Assembly (NCBI GenBank): GCA_964195155.1
Contig: CAXMOP010000002.1
Coordinates: 1-46,786, forward strand
From: JACZST01 sp964195155
GTDB lineage: Bacteria; Actinomycetota; Acidimicrobiia; Spongiisociales; UBA5794
DNA length: 46,786 nucleotides
Reading direction: 5' to 3'
The translations under genes and the position numbers were made by a program. The notes below the pieces were generated by a model that searched no databases, was not told where the DNA came from, and saw only the letters and a list, made by a program, of their open reading frames with translations. Shown piece after piece: positions 8,886-18,000 of the stretch; position 1 is the first letter of the stretch, and each line of letters opens with the position of its first letter.

Positions 8886-10829
8886 TCATGATCCTTCGGT
8901 CGACTCGAGTGGTACCACCGTCACCGGTTCCGCGATCCCCTTGGCGTCGATGTCACGCGCGGTGCCGTATGCGAACCCATCGCGCAGCGCATCCACGGTG
9001 GACTGGCTCACCAAGATCTCGTTCTCGAAGGCGGCCGACCCGATGCGGGCCGCCAGATGAACCTCATGACCGATGATGTCGCCGTCGGTGACCAGGATCG
9101 GCCCAGCATGGATACCGATCCTTACTTTCGGTGAGAACCCGATGTCCCTCCGGTGCCGGCGGAGGCCACGCTGGATCGCAACGGCACAGCTCGCAGCGTC
9201 GTTCACCGAGCCGAACGTGGCGAGGAATCCGTCTCCGGTCCGTTTGATCTCCTCTCCGTGATGCTCGGCGATGAGGTCGCGGAGCGTTCGGTCGTGCCAG
9301 GCAAGGAGGTCTGCCCAGGCCGCGTCTCCGATGGCTCCGACTAGGCCGGTCGAGTCCACGATGTCGGTGAACATCATGGTGCGCACGGCGCCGGTCGCGC
9401 CCTCAGGCCCCGGCTCCGCCATCGCGGCCAGCCGGTCGAGGTCGGAACGGGCACCGAGCCGTTCGAAGTCGGCTTTTGCCGCTTCGAGCTCGAGGTCTCC
9501 CATCTCGACCGATCCATCGGCGGTCAGGGCCAATGCCAGATCGCAACGTGCCCGGGCTGTGTGGTAAGGGAGCCCGTAGGCGACCAGGCGATTCACGACC
9601 TCCTGGTGCAGGACAACGGCGTCGCCGTGCCGCCCTTCGGCCGCAGCGACCCTCCCGGACCCTTGGACCGCAAAGATGCGCAGCAGATCCGAGTCGAAAC
9701 GTACCCCCAACTCGGCCAACTCTGCCGAGTAGCGCTCGGCCGTCCCGTCTTCGCCTGCCGCCAGCGAGATCTCGATGGCACTCGGGAGGAGCTTGGCCCT
9801 CCCCAAAAGATCATCCGTTCGATCGAGGGCAGACCCCATCATCGACCGCGCGGCCCCGGTGTCGCCCCTGGCGAGCTCGAGCAAGGCCATGCCGGGCATC
9901 GGGCTGGCGCCAAGGGCGTGGGCCTTGCGAAAGTCTTCTTCGGCCGCATCGTGCTCGCCGAGGTTGAGTCGAACCATCCCGAGCTCCATGTACGCGGCCG
10001 CCATGTACGGGCCGAAGTCGCCCAGCTCCTCCGTTGCCCGACGTGCCTCAGCCTCAGCGTCGGACCACGCCCCCCGCAGCCGCATCATCTCGGAGCGTCG
10101 AATGCGACAAATCCCCGGGAACCCGCCGGCGATCCCCTGCTCGTCGCACCAGCGCATGGTCTGGTCGCTCCACTCGCCGGCTTGGCGGAAGTCGGCGCGC
10201 GACGCACTCACATCGATCATGTTGCAGTAAATGCGCCCGGTCACTCTGGGGCTGATCTGGCCAGTGAGCACCGGCACCATCGTCTCTTCCATCAGGGCCA
10301 TGCCGTGTTGAAGGTCGCCGGCAGCAATCGAGAAACGGCCCTGATCGTGTCTGCCGAGCACCTCGACGTCGCGGTCACCGGTCTGCTTGCCGATGTCCTC
10401 GACCTGTACCGAGAGCTTGATCGCCTCTTGGAGCCCTCCTTCGCTCCCCGAGGCAAACACCGCCTCGAGGCGGCGCAGGTGGCCGAGGGCCGCCGTTGGC
10501 GGTTCATCTTCCAGGAGTGCAGCCGCCCGCACCATCCATGCCCGCGACGCGGACGGTTGCAGGCGCATTGCGTGGTGCTCGGCGAGCCCGGTGGCCACTC
10601 GTGCCGCATCGACGTTTCGCCCCGATTCTGTGTAGGCGGCAAACGCCCGCTCCGAGGCGGCGATGGTGTCGTCCACCCTCCCGCACCACCAGGCCGACTC
10701 GGCAAGGGCTTCAAGCGGCTCGGCCTCGCCGTCCTCGGTGTCGAGTAGCGGCCGAAGCTCTTCGTACGCTGCGGCCCAGTCGTTGCGCTCCCAGGCACGC
10801 ACCCCGGAGGAAATGTCCGGCTCCGGCAT
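8886..10829 (-). CDS. TPR-repeat protein with C-terminal class III adenylate/guanylate cyclase domain
   Basis: This is a 647-residue cytoplasmic signalling protein. Residues 1 to about 465 are alpha-helical repeats of TPR type (alanine-rich, such as AWERNDWAAAYEELRPLL). The cyclase domain runs from about 478 to 645. FTDIVDST (near 484) supplies both metal-binding aspartates and KRTGDGFLATF follows. At the transition-state position, HEVHLAARIG keeps the arginine but has histidine where classical cyclases have asparagine. That change is common in actinobacterial FTDIV(G/D)ST proteins. The lysine in EIKRTGDG favours ATP as substrate. The ATG at 10829 has GGAGG four bases upstream. The TPR part is probably the sensor or partner-binding region. 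cAMP production is inferred. Confidence 0.88.
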   Translation of the reverse strand: MPEPDISSGVRAWERNDWAAAYEELRPLLDTEDGEAEPLEALAESAWWCGRVDDTIAASERAFAAYTESGRNVDAARVATGLAEHHAMRLQPSASRAWMVRAAALLEDEPPTAALGHLRRLEAVFASGSEGGLQEAIKLSVQVEDIGKQTGDRDVEVLGRHDQGRFSIAAGDLQHGMALMEETMVPVLTGQISPRVTGRIYCNMIDVSASRADFRQAGEWSDQTMRWCDEQGIAGGFPGICRIRRSEMMRLRGAWSDAEAEARRATEELGDFGPYMAAAYMELGMVRLNLGEHDAAEEDFRKAHALGASPMPGMALLELARGDTGAARSMMGSALDRTDDLLGRAKLLPSAIEISLAAGEDGTAERYSAELAELGVRFDSDLLRIFAVQGSGRVAAAEGRHGDAVVLHQEVVNRLVAYGLPYHTARARCDLALALTADGSVEMGDLELEAAKADFERLGARSDLDRLAAMAEPGPEGATGAVRTMMFTDIVDSTGLVGAIGDAAWADLLAWHDRTLRDLIAEHHGEEIKRTGDGFLATFGSVNDAASCAVAIQRGLRRHRRDIGFSPKVRIGIHAGPILVTDGDIIGHEVHLAARIGSAAFENEILVSQSTVDALRDGFAYGTARDIDAKGIAEPVTVVPLESTEGS

Positions 10830-10877
10830 ACGGCCTCCGACCTCTCACGAGCGAGTGCAGCCACTGTAGCGATCGGG

Positions 10878-11204
10878 TCAGATCGGCTTCCCGCGTAGCA
10901 GGCTGGCCGCGTCATCCGGGTTGATCACCATCGGATCGGCAAAGAGCACGTAATTCCGCTTGATTGGCGCATCGGGAAAGTAGCGGAGCGGGGCGGCCCT
11001 CCCCGACGCCAACAGACGATCGCGAACCTCGTCCGGCACCTTGAATGCCAACCCGGCGGGTGTCAGCGAAGCCGCGATAGAGCCTTCCCGGTAGGCCGCA
11101 GCGCCGGAAAAGAAGTGCCGGCATTCGAGAACCCCAAGGCGCTGATCGGCATCGCTCCATGAGCTGGTCAGCACCCGGAGATCGCTCAGGTACGGCTCGG
11201 CCAT
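10878..11204 (-). CDS. TfoX N-terminal-domain-like small protein
   Basis: This 108-residue protein contains a pattern seen in TfoX/Sxy N-terminal domains: FSGAAAYREGSIAASLTP, then LAFKVPDEVRDRLLASG, PLRYFPDAPIKRNYVLF and a final DDAASLL helix. There is no C-terminal TfoX domain, so it is a stand-alone domain of unknown function, and a competence role should not be assumed. The ATG at 11204 lies one base after the stop of the WS/DGAT gene, which implies translational coupling at the end of that operon. A longer reading upstream only runs into the preceding gene. Confidence 0.65.
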   Translation of the reverse strand: MAEPYLSDLRVLTSSWSDADQRLGVLECRHFFSGAAAYREGSIAASLTPAGLAFKVPDEVRDRLLASGRAAPLRYFPDAPIKRNYVLFADPMVINPDDAASLLRGKPI

Positions 11205-11205
11205 G

Positions 11206-12657
11206 TCACGTGTCGCGGACGAGGATCTCTCCACGTGCCGCCGACAGCAGCTCTTCGAACGCGGCGCGCAGATCGGCGGCAAAGTCCTCGATGTCGGGCA
11301 TCAGGTCCCAGTCCCCATTTACGCCCCAGTCGACGAAGCCGTCGTAGCTGAACAAGGCGACGCCGACGCCGTGGGTGTCCCACAACGGCACGAGGGGATA
11401 GGTCTTCAACAGCTTGGCGTCGTACAGGTACAGCGGGAATTGCGGGCCCGGGACGTTGGTCACCGTCATGTTGAACGGGTTGAACGGCGTGGCGTTGGCG
11501 GCCAGCCTGCCACCGAGAGAAACGAGCGTGGTGGGGGCGCCGGCTGAGATCTGCACCAGGGTGGCTGCGCCAAGGGCCTGGTTGGTCTCCTTGAGCTGAT
11601 TGGTCTCCTCGACGACGAGCGCGTGACGCTTAACCGGGTCGGGCTCGGCGATCGGCAGCTCGACCAGCCACATCGCGATCTGGTTTCCCAGGGTCAGCCG
11701 CTGATCCCTGCCGCGCACGCTGACCGGTACCATTGCCCGAAATTCCGTTTGATCGAGGGTGTCCCCGTCAACCCCGCGCCGTTCAATCAGGAACCGACGA
11801 ACACCCCCGGCCACGGTGGCCACGATGGCGTCGTTCACCGTTCCACCGAGGAGGTTCTTCACCTCCTTGATGTCCTCGAGCGGAGTGCTCAGCCAATCGA
11901 CGCGGCGATCCGGCGTCACGGGACCGTTGATCGGGGTGCTGCCGGTCGGGGCAAGCCAGCCACTGTTCAACGAAGCGCCGATCGCCCTGAGCCGTTTGGT
12001 CATCACATTGGTCATCTCGGCGGCGTCGTCCGCCAGCTCGCGTAGCCCCTGCAGCGAGCTGATCGCACCGGAGATTCGCCTGGTGGTCTCGCGGACGAGG
12101 AGCTCGGTGCCGTTCGGGATCTCTCTCGGCTCGAACGTGGGCCCTTGCGCAAAATCCGTTGTGGGCATCGGGCTCATCAGCATCGCCATGAGATCCATGC
12201 CGGAAACCCCGTCGATCATCGCGTGATGGAATTTGGCGACGAAGGCAAAACGGCCGTCGTCGAGACCTTCGACCACGACGATCTCCCATAGCGGTTTCGA
12301 GCGATCCAGCTGCTGGGACATGAGCCTCCCGGCGATCTGTTTGAGCTGCTCGTCGGAACCCGGTCTTGGCAAGGCAATGTTCCGGATATGGTGCTCGATG
12401 TTGAAGAACTCGTCGTCGACCCACACCGGTCGGCCCTCGATCGGCACCCAGGCCAGACGCTGCCGATATCGCGGGACCAGGTGCAGCTTGCACTCGACGA
12501 AATCGCGAAGCAGGTCGATGTCGATTCCACCGTCGTCCTTGGCGAAGGATCCCGAGTCGAAGATCGCGATTGCCCCAACATGGAAGTGCAGGGCGCGAGT
12601 TTCCAGGGCAAGAAACGACTTGTCGAGGTGGGAAAGACGCTCGTAATGGACGGACAT
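11206..12657 (-). CDS. Wax ester synthase / diacylglycerol acyltransferase (WS/DGAT) family protein
   Basis: This 483-residue acyltransferase belongs to the bacterial WS/DGAT family, which esterifies acyl-CoA to alcohols or diacylglycerol. The opening LSHLDKSFLALE is typical. The catalytic HHAMIDGVSG (HHxxxDG) lies at about 142-151. PLWEIVVVEGL precedes it, and the late family motif is visible as NVPGPQFPLYLYDAKLL. The length fits the family. The ATG at 12657 has GGAGG five bases upstream. The gene follows rluD by 14 bases and precedes the TfoX-like gene by one base. Several paralogues per genome are usual, so storage-lipid synthesis is only a family-level inference. Confidence 0.9.
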   Translation of the reverse strand: MSVHYERLSHLDKSFLALETRALHFHVGAIAIFDSGSFAKDDGGIDIDLLRDFVECKLHLVPRYRQRLAWVPIEGRPVWVDDEFFNIEHHIRNIALPRPGSDEQLKQIAGRLMSQQLDRSKPLWEIVVVEGLDDGRFAFVAKFHHAMIDGVSGMDLMAMLMSPMPTTDFAQGPTFEPREIPNGTELLVRETTRRISGAISSLQGLRELADDAAEMTNVMTKRLRAIGASLNSGWLAPTGSTPINGPVTPDRRVDWLSTPLEDIKEVKNLLGGTVNDAIVATVAGGVRRFLIERRGVDGDTLDQTEFRAMVPVSVRGRDQRLTLGNQIAMWLVELPIAEPDPVKRHALVVEETNQLKETNQALGAATLVQISAGAPTTLVSLGGRLAANATPFNPFNMTVTNVPGPQFPLYLYDAKLLKTYPLVPLWDTHGVGVALFSYDGFVDWGVNGDWDLMPDIEDFAADLRAAFEELLSAARGEILVRDT

Positions 12658-12671
12658 GGTGACCTCCAACG

Positions 12672-13601
12672 TTAGGAGGGTACGGAGCCGGTGCTGGGAG
12701 CGCCAAGCCATTCAAGGGATGCCACGAGATCGTCGGGCAGCGCCGACGTAACCGTCACGGGTCCTCGACCACCGGGATGCGGGAAGACCAGTTCGGCGGC
12801 ATGCAGCCAGGTCCTCCCGACCGCGACGGTGAGCGGGTGCTGTGGCCGATAGACCGGGTCGCCGACGACGGGATGGTCGATTGCCTGGAGGTGGACACGG
12901 ATTTGATGGGTCCTCCCCGTTTCCAGCTCGATTGCCAGCAGCGTCGCCTCCGGTTCGTCCCATGCCGCGACCGTGCGGTAATGGGTCCGCGCCGGGCGGC
13001 CGGCGCTGGTCACCGCCATTCGTGTCGGATTGGACGGGTCCCGTCCGATCGGCGCTTCGATCGTTCCGGTGGTGCTGCCGAAAGCCCCGGTCGCCAAGGC
13101 TCGATACCGGCGGCTCACCGCCCGCTCGCGGAGTGCATCCTGCAGGTACCGGTGGGAGTCGACGGTCTTTGCCACCATGAGCAGCCCCGACGTTTCGCGA
13201 TCGAGACGATGGACGATCCCCCACCGATGGTCGGCTCCCAGATCCGCGGCCCATCGATACCGGCCAAGCAGCCCGTTGGCGAGCGTGCCGCCGGCAGTTC
13301 CGGCGCCGGGATGCACCACGAGCCCCGCGGGTTTGTCGACCACCAGGATCCGATCATCCTCAAAGGCGACCGCGAAATCGACCGTGACGTCCGCTTCAAC
13401 TTCATTGACCGACGTCTCGATCGTCACCGAAAGCTCGTCGCCCGCCGCCACCGCATCCGAGGGTCGAAGCGCCTGGTCGGCGCGGATGACATCGCCTGCT
13501 TCGATTGCCCGCTTCGCCACCGATCGGCTCACATCGCACAGTGTGGCGACGGCACGGTCGGCACGAGCCCCGTCGAGGTCCTCCGAAACCACAACCCTCA
13601 T
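12672..13601 (-). CDS. rluD: RluA/RluD-family 23S rRNA pseudouridine synthase
   Basis: This 309-residue protein has an N-terminal S4 RNA-binding region (RADRAVATLCDVSRSVAKRA) and a pseudouridine synthase domain. HRLDRETSGLL near 130 carries the catalytic aspartate, and GRTHQIRVHL near 225 is the second signature. It isomerises uridines in large-subunit rRNA. The exact target cannot be read from sequence, so the symbol denotes the family. The start overlaps the lspA stop by 4 bases, the classical lspA-rluD pairing. Confidence 0.92.
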   Translation of the reverse strand: MRVVVSEDLDGARADRAVATLCDVSRSVAKRAIEAGDVIRADQALRPSDAVAAGDELSVTIETSVNEVEADVTVDFAVAFEDDRILVVDKPAGLVVHPGAGTAGGTLANGLLGRYRWAADLGADHRWGIVHRLDRETSGLLMVAKTVDSHRYLQDALRERAVSRRYRALATGAFGSTTGTIEAPIGRDPSNPTRMAVTSAGRPARTHYRTVAAWDEPEATLLAIELETGRTHQIRVHLQAIDHPVVGDPVYRPQHPLTVAVGRTWLHAAELVFPHPGGRGPVTVTSALPDDLVASLEWLGAPSTGSVPS

Positions 13602-14062
13602 CGTCTGAAGAAGAAGGTGCTGACGAGCAGAATTGCTACCCCGATGGTCACCGCGGAGTCGGCAACGTTGAACGTCGCGAAGAACGAGAAGTCGATGAAG
13701 TCGACCACGGCACCGTCCATGAACCCGTCGCCGCGAAAGAGGCGATCGATGAGGTTGCCGAGCGCTCCTCCGAGCACCAGGCCCAGCCCGACCGCTTCAC
13801 CGATGTGACTGGCATCCCTCAGGGCGAACAGAATCAGCAACACCACGCCGATGACGACGATCCCCAGGATCGGCCCGCTTCTTGCGAGATCAGACAAGAT
13901 CGAGAAGGCAGCGCCGGTGTTGAAGGTGAGCTGGAGTTCCAGAAAGTCTTCGATGATGACGATCGGACCGTCGGCGAGCGCATTGACCGCCCAGGCTTTC
14001 GTCAGCTGGTCGAGAACGACGACAACGGCTGCCACCGCCGCCGCCCACAGCCGCAATTTCAC
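13598..14062 (-). CDS. lspA: Lipoprotein signal peptidase (signal peptidase II)
   Basis: This inner-membrane aspartic protease removes signal peptides from diacylglyceryl-prolipoproteins. It has 154 residues and four hydrophobic segments. The conserved FNTGAAFSIL, GGALGNLIDR (first catalytic Asp) and FATFNVADSAVTIG (second Asp) are all present. I chose the GTG at 14062 (VKLRLWAAAV), which lies just after the preceding stop at 14071 and gives the usual LspA length. A longer reading would overlap the DksA-like gene in an unrelated hydrophilic stretch. The operon continues into rluD with a 4-base overlap. Confidence 0.95.
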   Translation of the reverse strand: MKLRLWAAAVAAVVVVLDQLTKAWAVNALADGPIVIIEDFLELQLTFNTGAAFSILSDLARSGPILGIVVIGVVLLILFALRDASHIGEAVGLGLVLGGALGNLIDRLFRGDGFMDGAVVDFIDFSFFATFNVADSAVTIGVAILLVSTFFFRR

Positions 14063-14070
14063 CCGCGACT

Positions 14071-14442
14071 CTACGCCCGGGCTGCCGCCTGCACCGTTGT
14101 CGTCGCGTACGGGAGGGCTTCCAGCCTCGCCAGCGGGATCGATCTCCCCGTCACCTCGCATATGCCGTACAGGCCCTTCTCCATGCGCTCCTGGGCATGG
14201 ACGACTTTCTCGAGCAGGTCCTTGGCGTTCTGCTCAACCGAAATATCCATCTCCATCTCGATCGCAAGCGATCCGCCGTCTGCGTTGCCGGGGTCGGCGT
14301 TGTGCTCGGATGCCGATTCTGCGAGCCGGCCGGCTTCACGCTGACGCTCGACCTCTTCCAGGATTGCCTCGAGGCGCTCCCGTTCCGCGTCGAGCTTTCT
14401 CCCGAGGCGATCGAGGGTCGACTGCGCCAATTCCCTAGCCAT
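14071..14442 (-). CDS. DksA/TraR-like protein with a degenerate zinc finger
   Basis: This 123-residue protein starts at an ATG with a strong GGAGG seven bases upstream. Residues about 1-75 form a coiled-coil pair of helices (LDRLGRKLDAERERLEAILEEVERQ). The C-terminus follows the DksA/TraR finger pattern, with GLYGICEVTGRSIPLARLEALPY. Only one of the four usual cysteines remains: the second position of the first CxxC is threonine-glycine, and the last pair is replaced by TTTV. Members bind the RNA polymerase secondary channel, but here zinc binding is probably lost. It sits between DUF167 and lspA, where TraR/DksA proteins are common in actinobacteria. Confidence 0.85.
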   Translation of the reverse strand: MARELAQSTLDRLGRKLDAERERLEAILEEVERQREAGRLAESASEHNADPGNADGGSLAIEMEMDISVEQNAKDLLEKVVHAQERMEKGLYGICEVTGRSIPLARLEALPYATTTVQAAARA

Positions 14443-14488
14443 TGGCCCTCCAATTCGAAGCCGGGAGCATAGCGCTGCATCCGGAACA

Positions 14489-14833
14489 TCACGGTGAGCC
14501 CCCAACGAGGGCGAAATGAGCCTGATTCGGGTCGATGCCCTCCAACAGCACCGTTTTTCGCCTTCCTTTTGCACCGCTTGTCAGGGTGACCGATCGTGCG
14601 TTGGTGCACCGCTTCAACAGTTGTTCGAGCTCTCGGTTGGCTCGACCACCCTCTGCCGGGGCAGTCAACCGGACCCGAAGCATCCCGTCGTGGAGACCCT
14701 GGATCTCCGTTCGCGAGGCGCCCGGCACGGCCCAGACCGTGATCACTGCACCGTCCTGATGAACACTGATCCAGCTCACGGCACCAGGTTCATCGATTCT
14801 TGCGATTTTGGCCAGGGATCCGGCCTGAATCAC
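14489..14833 (-). CDS. DUF167 (YggU) family protein
   Basis: This small 114-residue protein has the DUF167 fold signature: VWAVPGASRTEIQG, then MLRVRLTAPAEGGRANRELEQLL and VTLTSGAKGRRKTVLLEG. Its function is unknown across the family. The GTG at 14833 has CGGAGGG seven bases upstream. A GTG at 14779 would give a 96-residue protein nearer the family norm but has no ribosome-binding site. It heads the minus-strand operon DUF167, DksA-like, lspA, rluD, WS/DGAT, TfoX-like, and is divergent from the ileS T-box. About 60 bases separate it from the start of the leader. Confidence 0.85.
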   Translation of the reverse strand: MIQAGSLAKIARIDEPGAVSWISVHQDGAVITVWAVPGASRTEIQGLHDGMLRVRLTAPAEGGRANRELEQLLKRCTNARSVTLTSGAKGRRKTVLLEGIDPNQAHFALVGGSP

Positions 14834-14894
14834 GGAGTTGCCCTCCGACGGTTACCGCTTTGTACCTGCGGAGCCGGTACCCTTCCAAACAACG

Positions 14895-15098
14895 CGATGA
14901 CGGGGACCCCTCGCGGACATCACCCCCGAGCGGCGAGCAGAGCCCGGCATGATCCTGAAGGAACCGCCGGAGGTAGATCTCGACGGCACCCCACCGACAC
15001 CGGGCACAGAGCGGTCGGCGTGCCCCGAAGCGGGGCATACCGGCAAGCCGGGTGGTACCGCGGGCCAACCCGTCCCGGCAGAGAAGCCGGGAGGCCCG
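14895..15098 (+). promoter_or_regulatory. T-box leader of ileS (translational type)
   Basis: The canonical T-box TGGTACCGCGGG lies at 15053-15064. Its TGGT (15053-15056) can pair with the ACCA end of tRNA-Ile. Upstream is a stable hairpin (TGCCCCGAAGCGGGGCA, 15021-15037), likely stem III. Downstream, TCCCGGC (15073-15079) and GCCGGGA (15086-15092) form a 7-bp stem with a 6-base loop that buries the GGGAGG ribosome-binding site of ileS. There is no T-tract, so control is by ribosome-site sequestration, as known for short-stem-I actinobacterial ileS T-boxes. The likely isoleucine specifier is ATC at 14919-14921. The 5' limit is approximate. Confidence 0.9.
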
Positions 15099-18000
15099 AT
15101 GACCACCAGACGCACCGCAGCAACATTCACCAGGGTCGAGCCGATGGTGGACCTGCGCGCCCTCGACGACCGGATCCTCGCCCTATGGGACGAGACCGAT
15201 GCGTTTGCGACTTCTGTCGAGATGCGCCCGCCCGACTCCGAGTACACCTTCTACGACGGGCCCCCGTTCTCTACCGGAAGCCCCCACTACGGGCACATTC
15301 TCCAGGGTGTCGTCAAGGACATCGTCCCCCGGTACTGGACCATGCGGGGCCACCGCGTCGAGCGCCGCTTTGGCTGGGACACGCACGGCCTGCCCGTGGA
15401 GATGGAGGTGCAGAAGCGCCTCGGGGTCTCGAGCCCAGCCGAGATCGAGGAGCTTGGCGTCCCGGCGTTCAACCAGGCCGCTCGCGATCTGGTCCGGCAC
15501 ATCACCGGCGACTGGTACGACATCACCAGGCGCATCGGTCGCTGGGTCGACTTCGAGAACGACTACAAGACCATGGACCCGTCATACATGGAGTCGGTCT
15601 GGTGGGTCTTCCGTCAGTTGTGGGACCGCGGCTTGATCTACAAGACCTTCAAGGTCGTCCCGTACTCGTGGGGCGCGGCGACACCACTTTCCAACTTCGA
15701 GGTCAACCTCGGCGGATACCGCGACGTCGACGACCCTTCGGTGACGGTCAAGATCGAGGTCGCCGAGGGCAACGCTCTGGCAGAGCCGGGCGACGAGCTG
15801 TTGGTTTGGACGACGACTCCATGGACCCTCCCGGGCAACCTGGCCGTCGCCGTCGGCGAGGACATCGAATATGTGCGCGTCCGGGACGGTGAAAGCCACT
15901 ATTGGGCTGCCGGGGAGCGCCTCGAGTGGCTGTGGCCGGACGATGCGCCCGAGATCCTGACCACCGCAGCGGGCCGCGACCTCCTCGGGGTGACCTACCA
16001 CCCGCCGTTTCCACACTTTGCCGATCAGCGTGCCAAAGGCGCCTTCCGGGTCATCGCGGGCGACGAGGTCACGACCGGGGAGGGCACCGGTCTCGTCCAC
16101 CTGGCACCGGCTTACGGCGAGGCGGATTTCGCTGCGCTCCAAGCCGAGGGAATCGAGGCATTCGTCGACCCGGTGGACCTCGTTGCGGAGTTCACCGAGG
16201 AGGTGCCCGAGGTCGCAGGCATGCAGGTCAAGGATGCCGATCCCGTGCTCGTCCGGTTGTTGCGGGACCGCGATCGGATCTTTCGCGAAGCCAGAATCAC
16301 CCACTCCTATCCGTTCTGCTGGCGCACCGAGACCCCGCTGATCTACAAGGCGATCCCGAGCTGGTATGTGGCCGTCGAGCCGATCAAGGACCGCATGGTC
16401 GAACTCAACCGCGACATCCGATGGGTTCCCGATTATGTGGGATCAGCGCGGTTTGGCAACTGGCTCGAGGACGCGAGGGACTGGGCGGTTTCACGGAACC
16501 GGTTCTGGGGCACGACAATCCCGGTGTGGGAATGCGATGAGTGCGACGAGCAAGTGTGCATCGGCTCACGGGACGAGCTCGAGGAGCTCTCCGGACAACG
16601 GCCCGACGACCTGCACAAGGACATCATCGACCCGATCACCTGGAGCTGCGCCACCTGTGACGGAACCATGTATCGGGTTCCCGAGGTGCTCGACACGTGG
16701 TTCGATTCCGGATCGATGCCGTACGCACAGGTCCACTACCCATTCGACAATCGGCTGCGTTTTGAGGCGGCCTACCCGGCCGACTTCATCGCCGAAGGTC
16801 TCGACCAGACCCGCGGCTGGTTCTACACCCTGCTCGTGCTCTCAACCGCCATCTTCGACGCAGCCCCGTTCCAGAACTGCGTGGTCACGGGGATGATCCT
16901 CGCCGAGGACGGGACCAAGATGTCGAAGAGCGTTGGCAACTTTCCGGACCCGGCGTTGATCCTGGATCAACATGGCGCCGATGCGATGCGTGCGTATCTC
17001 ATCAATTCGCCGGTACTCCGCGCCGACCCGGTCCGGTTCAGAGAGGACGGGGTGCGCGACGTCGTGCGTACCGTGTTGCTACCACTGTGGAATGCGTATT
17101 CCTTTTTCACGACGTATGCGGAGGCCGACCACATCACCCACCAGGATCTTGTCGCGGCGCCTCCGGTCGACGAACGGCCCGAGATCGACCGCTGGATCAT
17201 CTCGGTGTTGCAGAGCCTGATCGCCGACGTCAACCGTGAGATGGAGTCGTATCGCCTCTTCGCGGTGGTCCCACCGATCATCGGCTTCGTCGACCACCTG
17301 ACCAACTGGTACATCAGGCGGTCGCGGCGACGGTTCTGGACCCACCGCGGTGGCCAGGACGAAGCCGACAAGCTGGCAGCGTTTGCCACCCTCTATGAGG
17401 TATTGAGCACCTTCGCCACCGTTGCCGCACCGGTGATCCCCTTCATCACCGAGGAGATCTATCAGGGGCTGGTCGCGTCTCACGATGCATCGGCACCGGC
17501 GAGCATCCATCATGTCGACTATCCAACCGCCGACCCCTCCGCCATCGACCCGGTCCTCGAGTCGTCGATGGCCGCGGTCCGTTCGGTGGTAACCATGGGT
17601 CGCGGCCTGCGCAAGAGAAACGATCTCAGGGTGCGCCAACCACTCGAAATGGTCACGGTGATTTCCCGCGACCCTGCACTGCGCGCTGCCATCGAATCAC
17701 ATCGGGATCTGATCAGCGAGGAGCTCAACGTGCATCAGGTCGATGTGCAGAGCGACGAATCCGGGCTCGTCGAATTGTCAGCGAAGGCTGATTTCCAGCG
17801 GCTCGGCCCGCGGCTCGGATCCAGGACCAAGCAGATCGCGGCCGGCGTTGCCGAGCTCGACCATGGTGTGATTGCTTCCTTGCTCGATGGTGGCACGGCC
17901 GACATTGGCGGTGAGGCGATCAGCCTCAACGACATCGTCGTCGGCCGCACTCCACATGAGGGGACCGTCGTCGCCTCCTCGGGTGACGTGACCGTTGCCC

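Noticed and set aside
7685..9076. Plus-strand open frame of 463 codons across the beta-helix gene start and the cyclase gene end
   Set aside because: It is antisense to two well-supported minus-strand genes, and its sequence is arginine/proline-rich with no domain.
9561..10748. Plus-strand open frame of 395 codons opposite the cyclase gene
   Set aside because: Antisense shadow of the TPR-cyclase gene, whose cyclase motifs are unambiguous.
10878..11204. Assigning the TfoX-like protein a competence role
   Set aside because: Only an N-terminal-domain-like module is present, and no competence genes are nearby.
14949..15098. Upstream in-frame start for ileS adding 50 residues
   Set aside because: These codons are the T-box leader, and the ribosome-binding site sequestered by the T-box sets the start at 15099.
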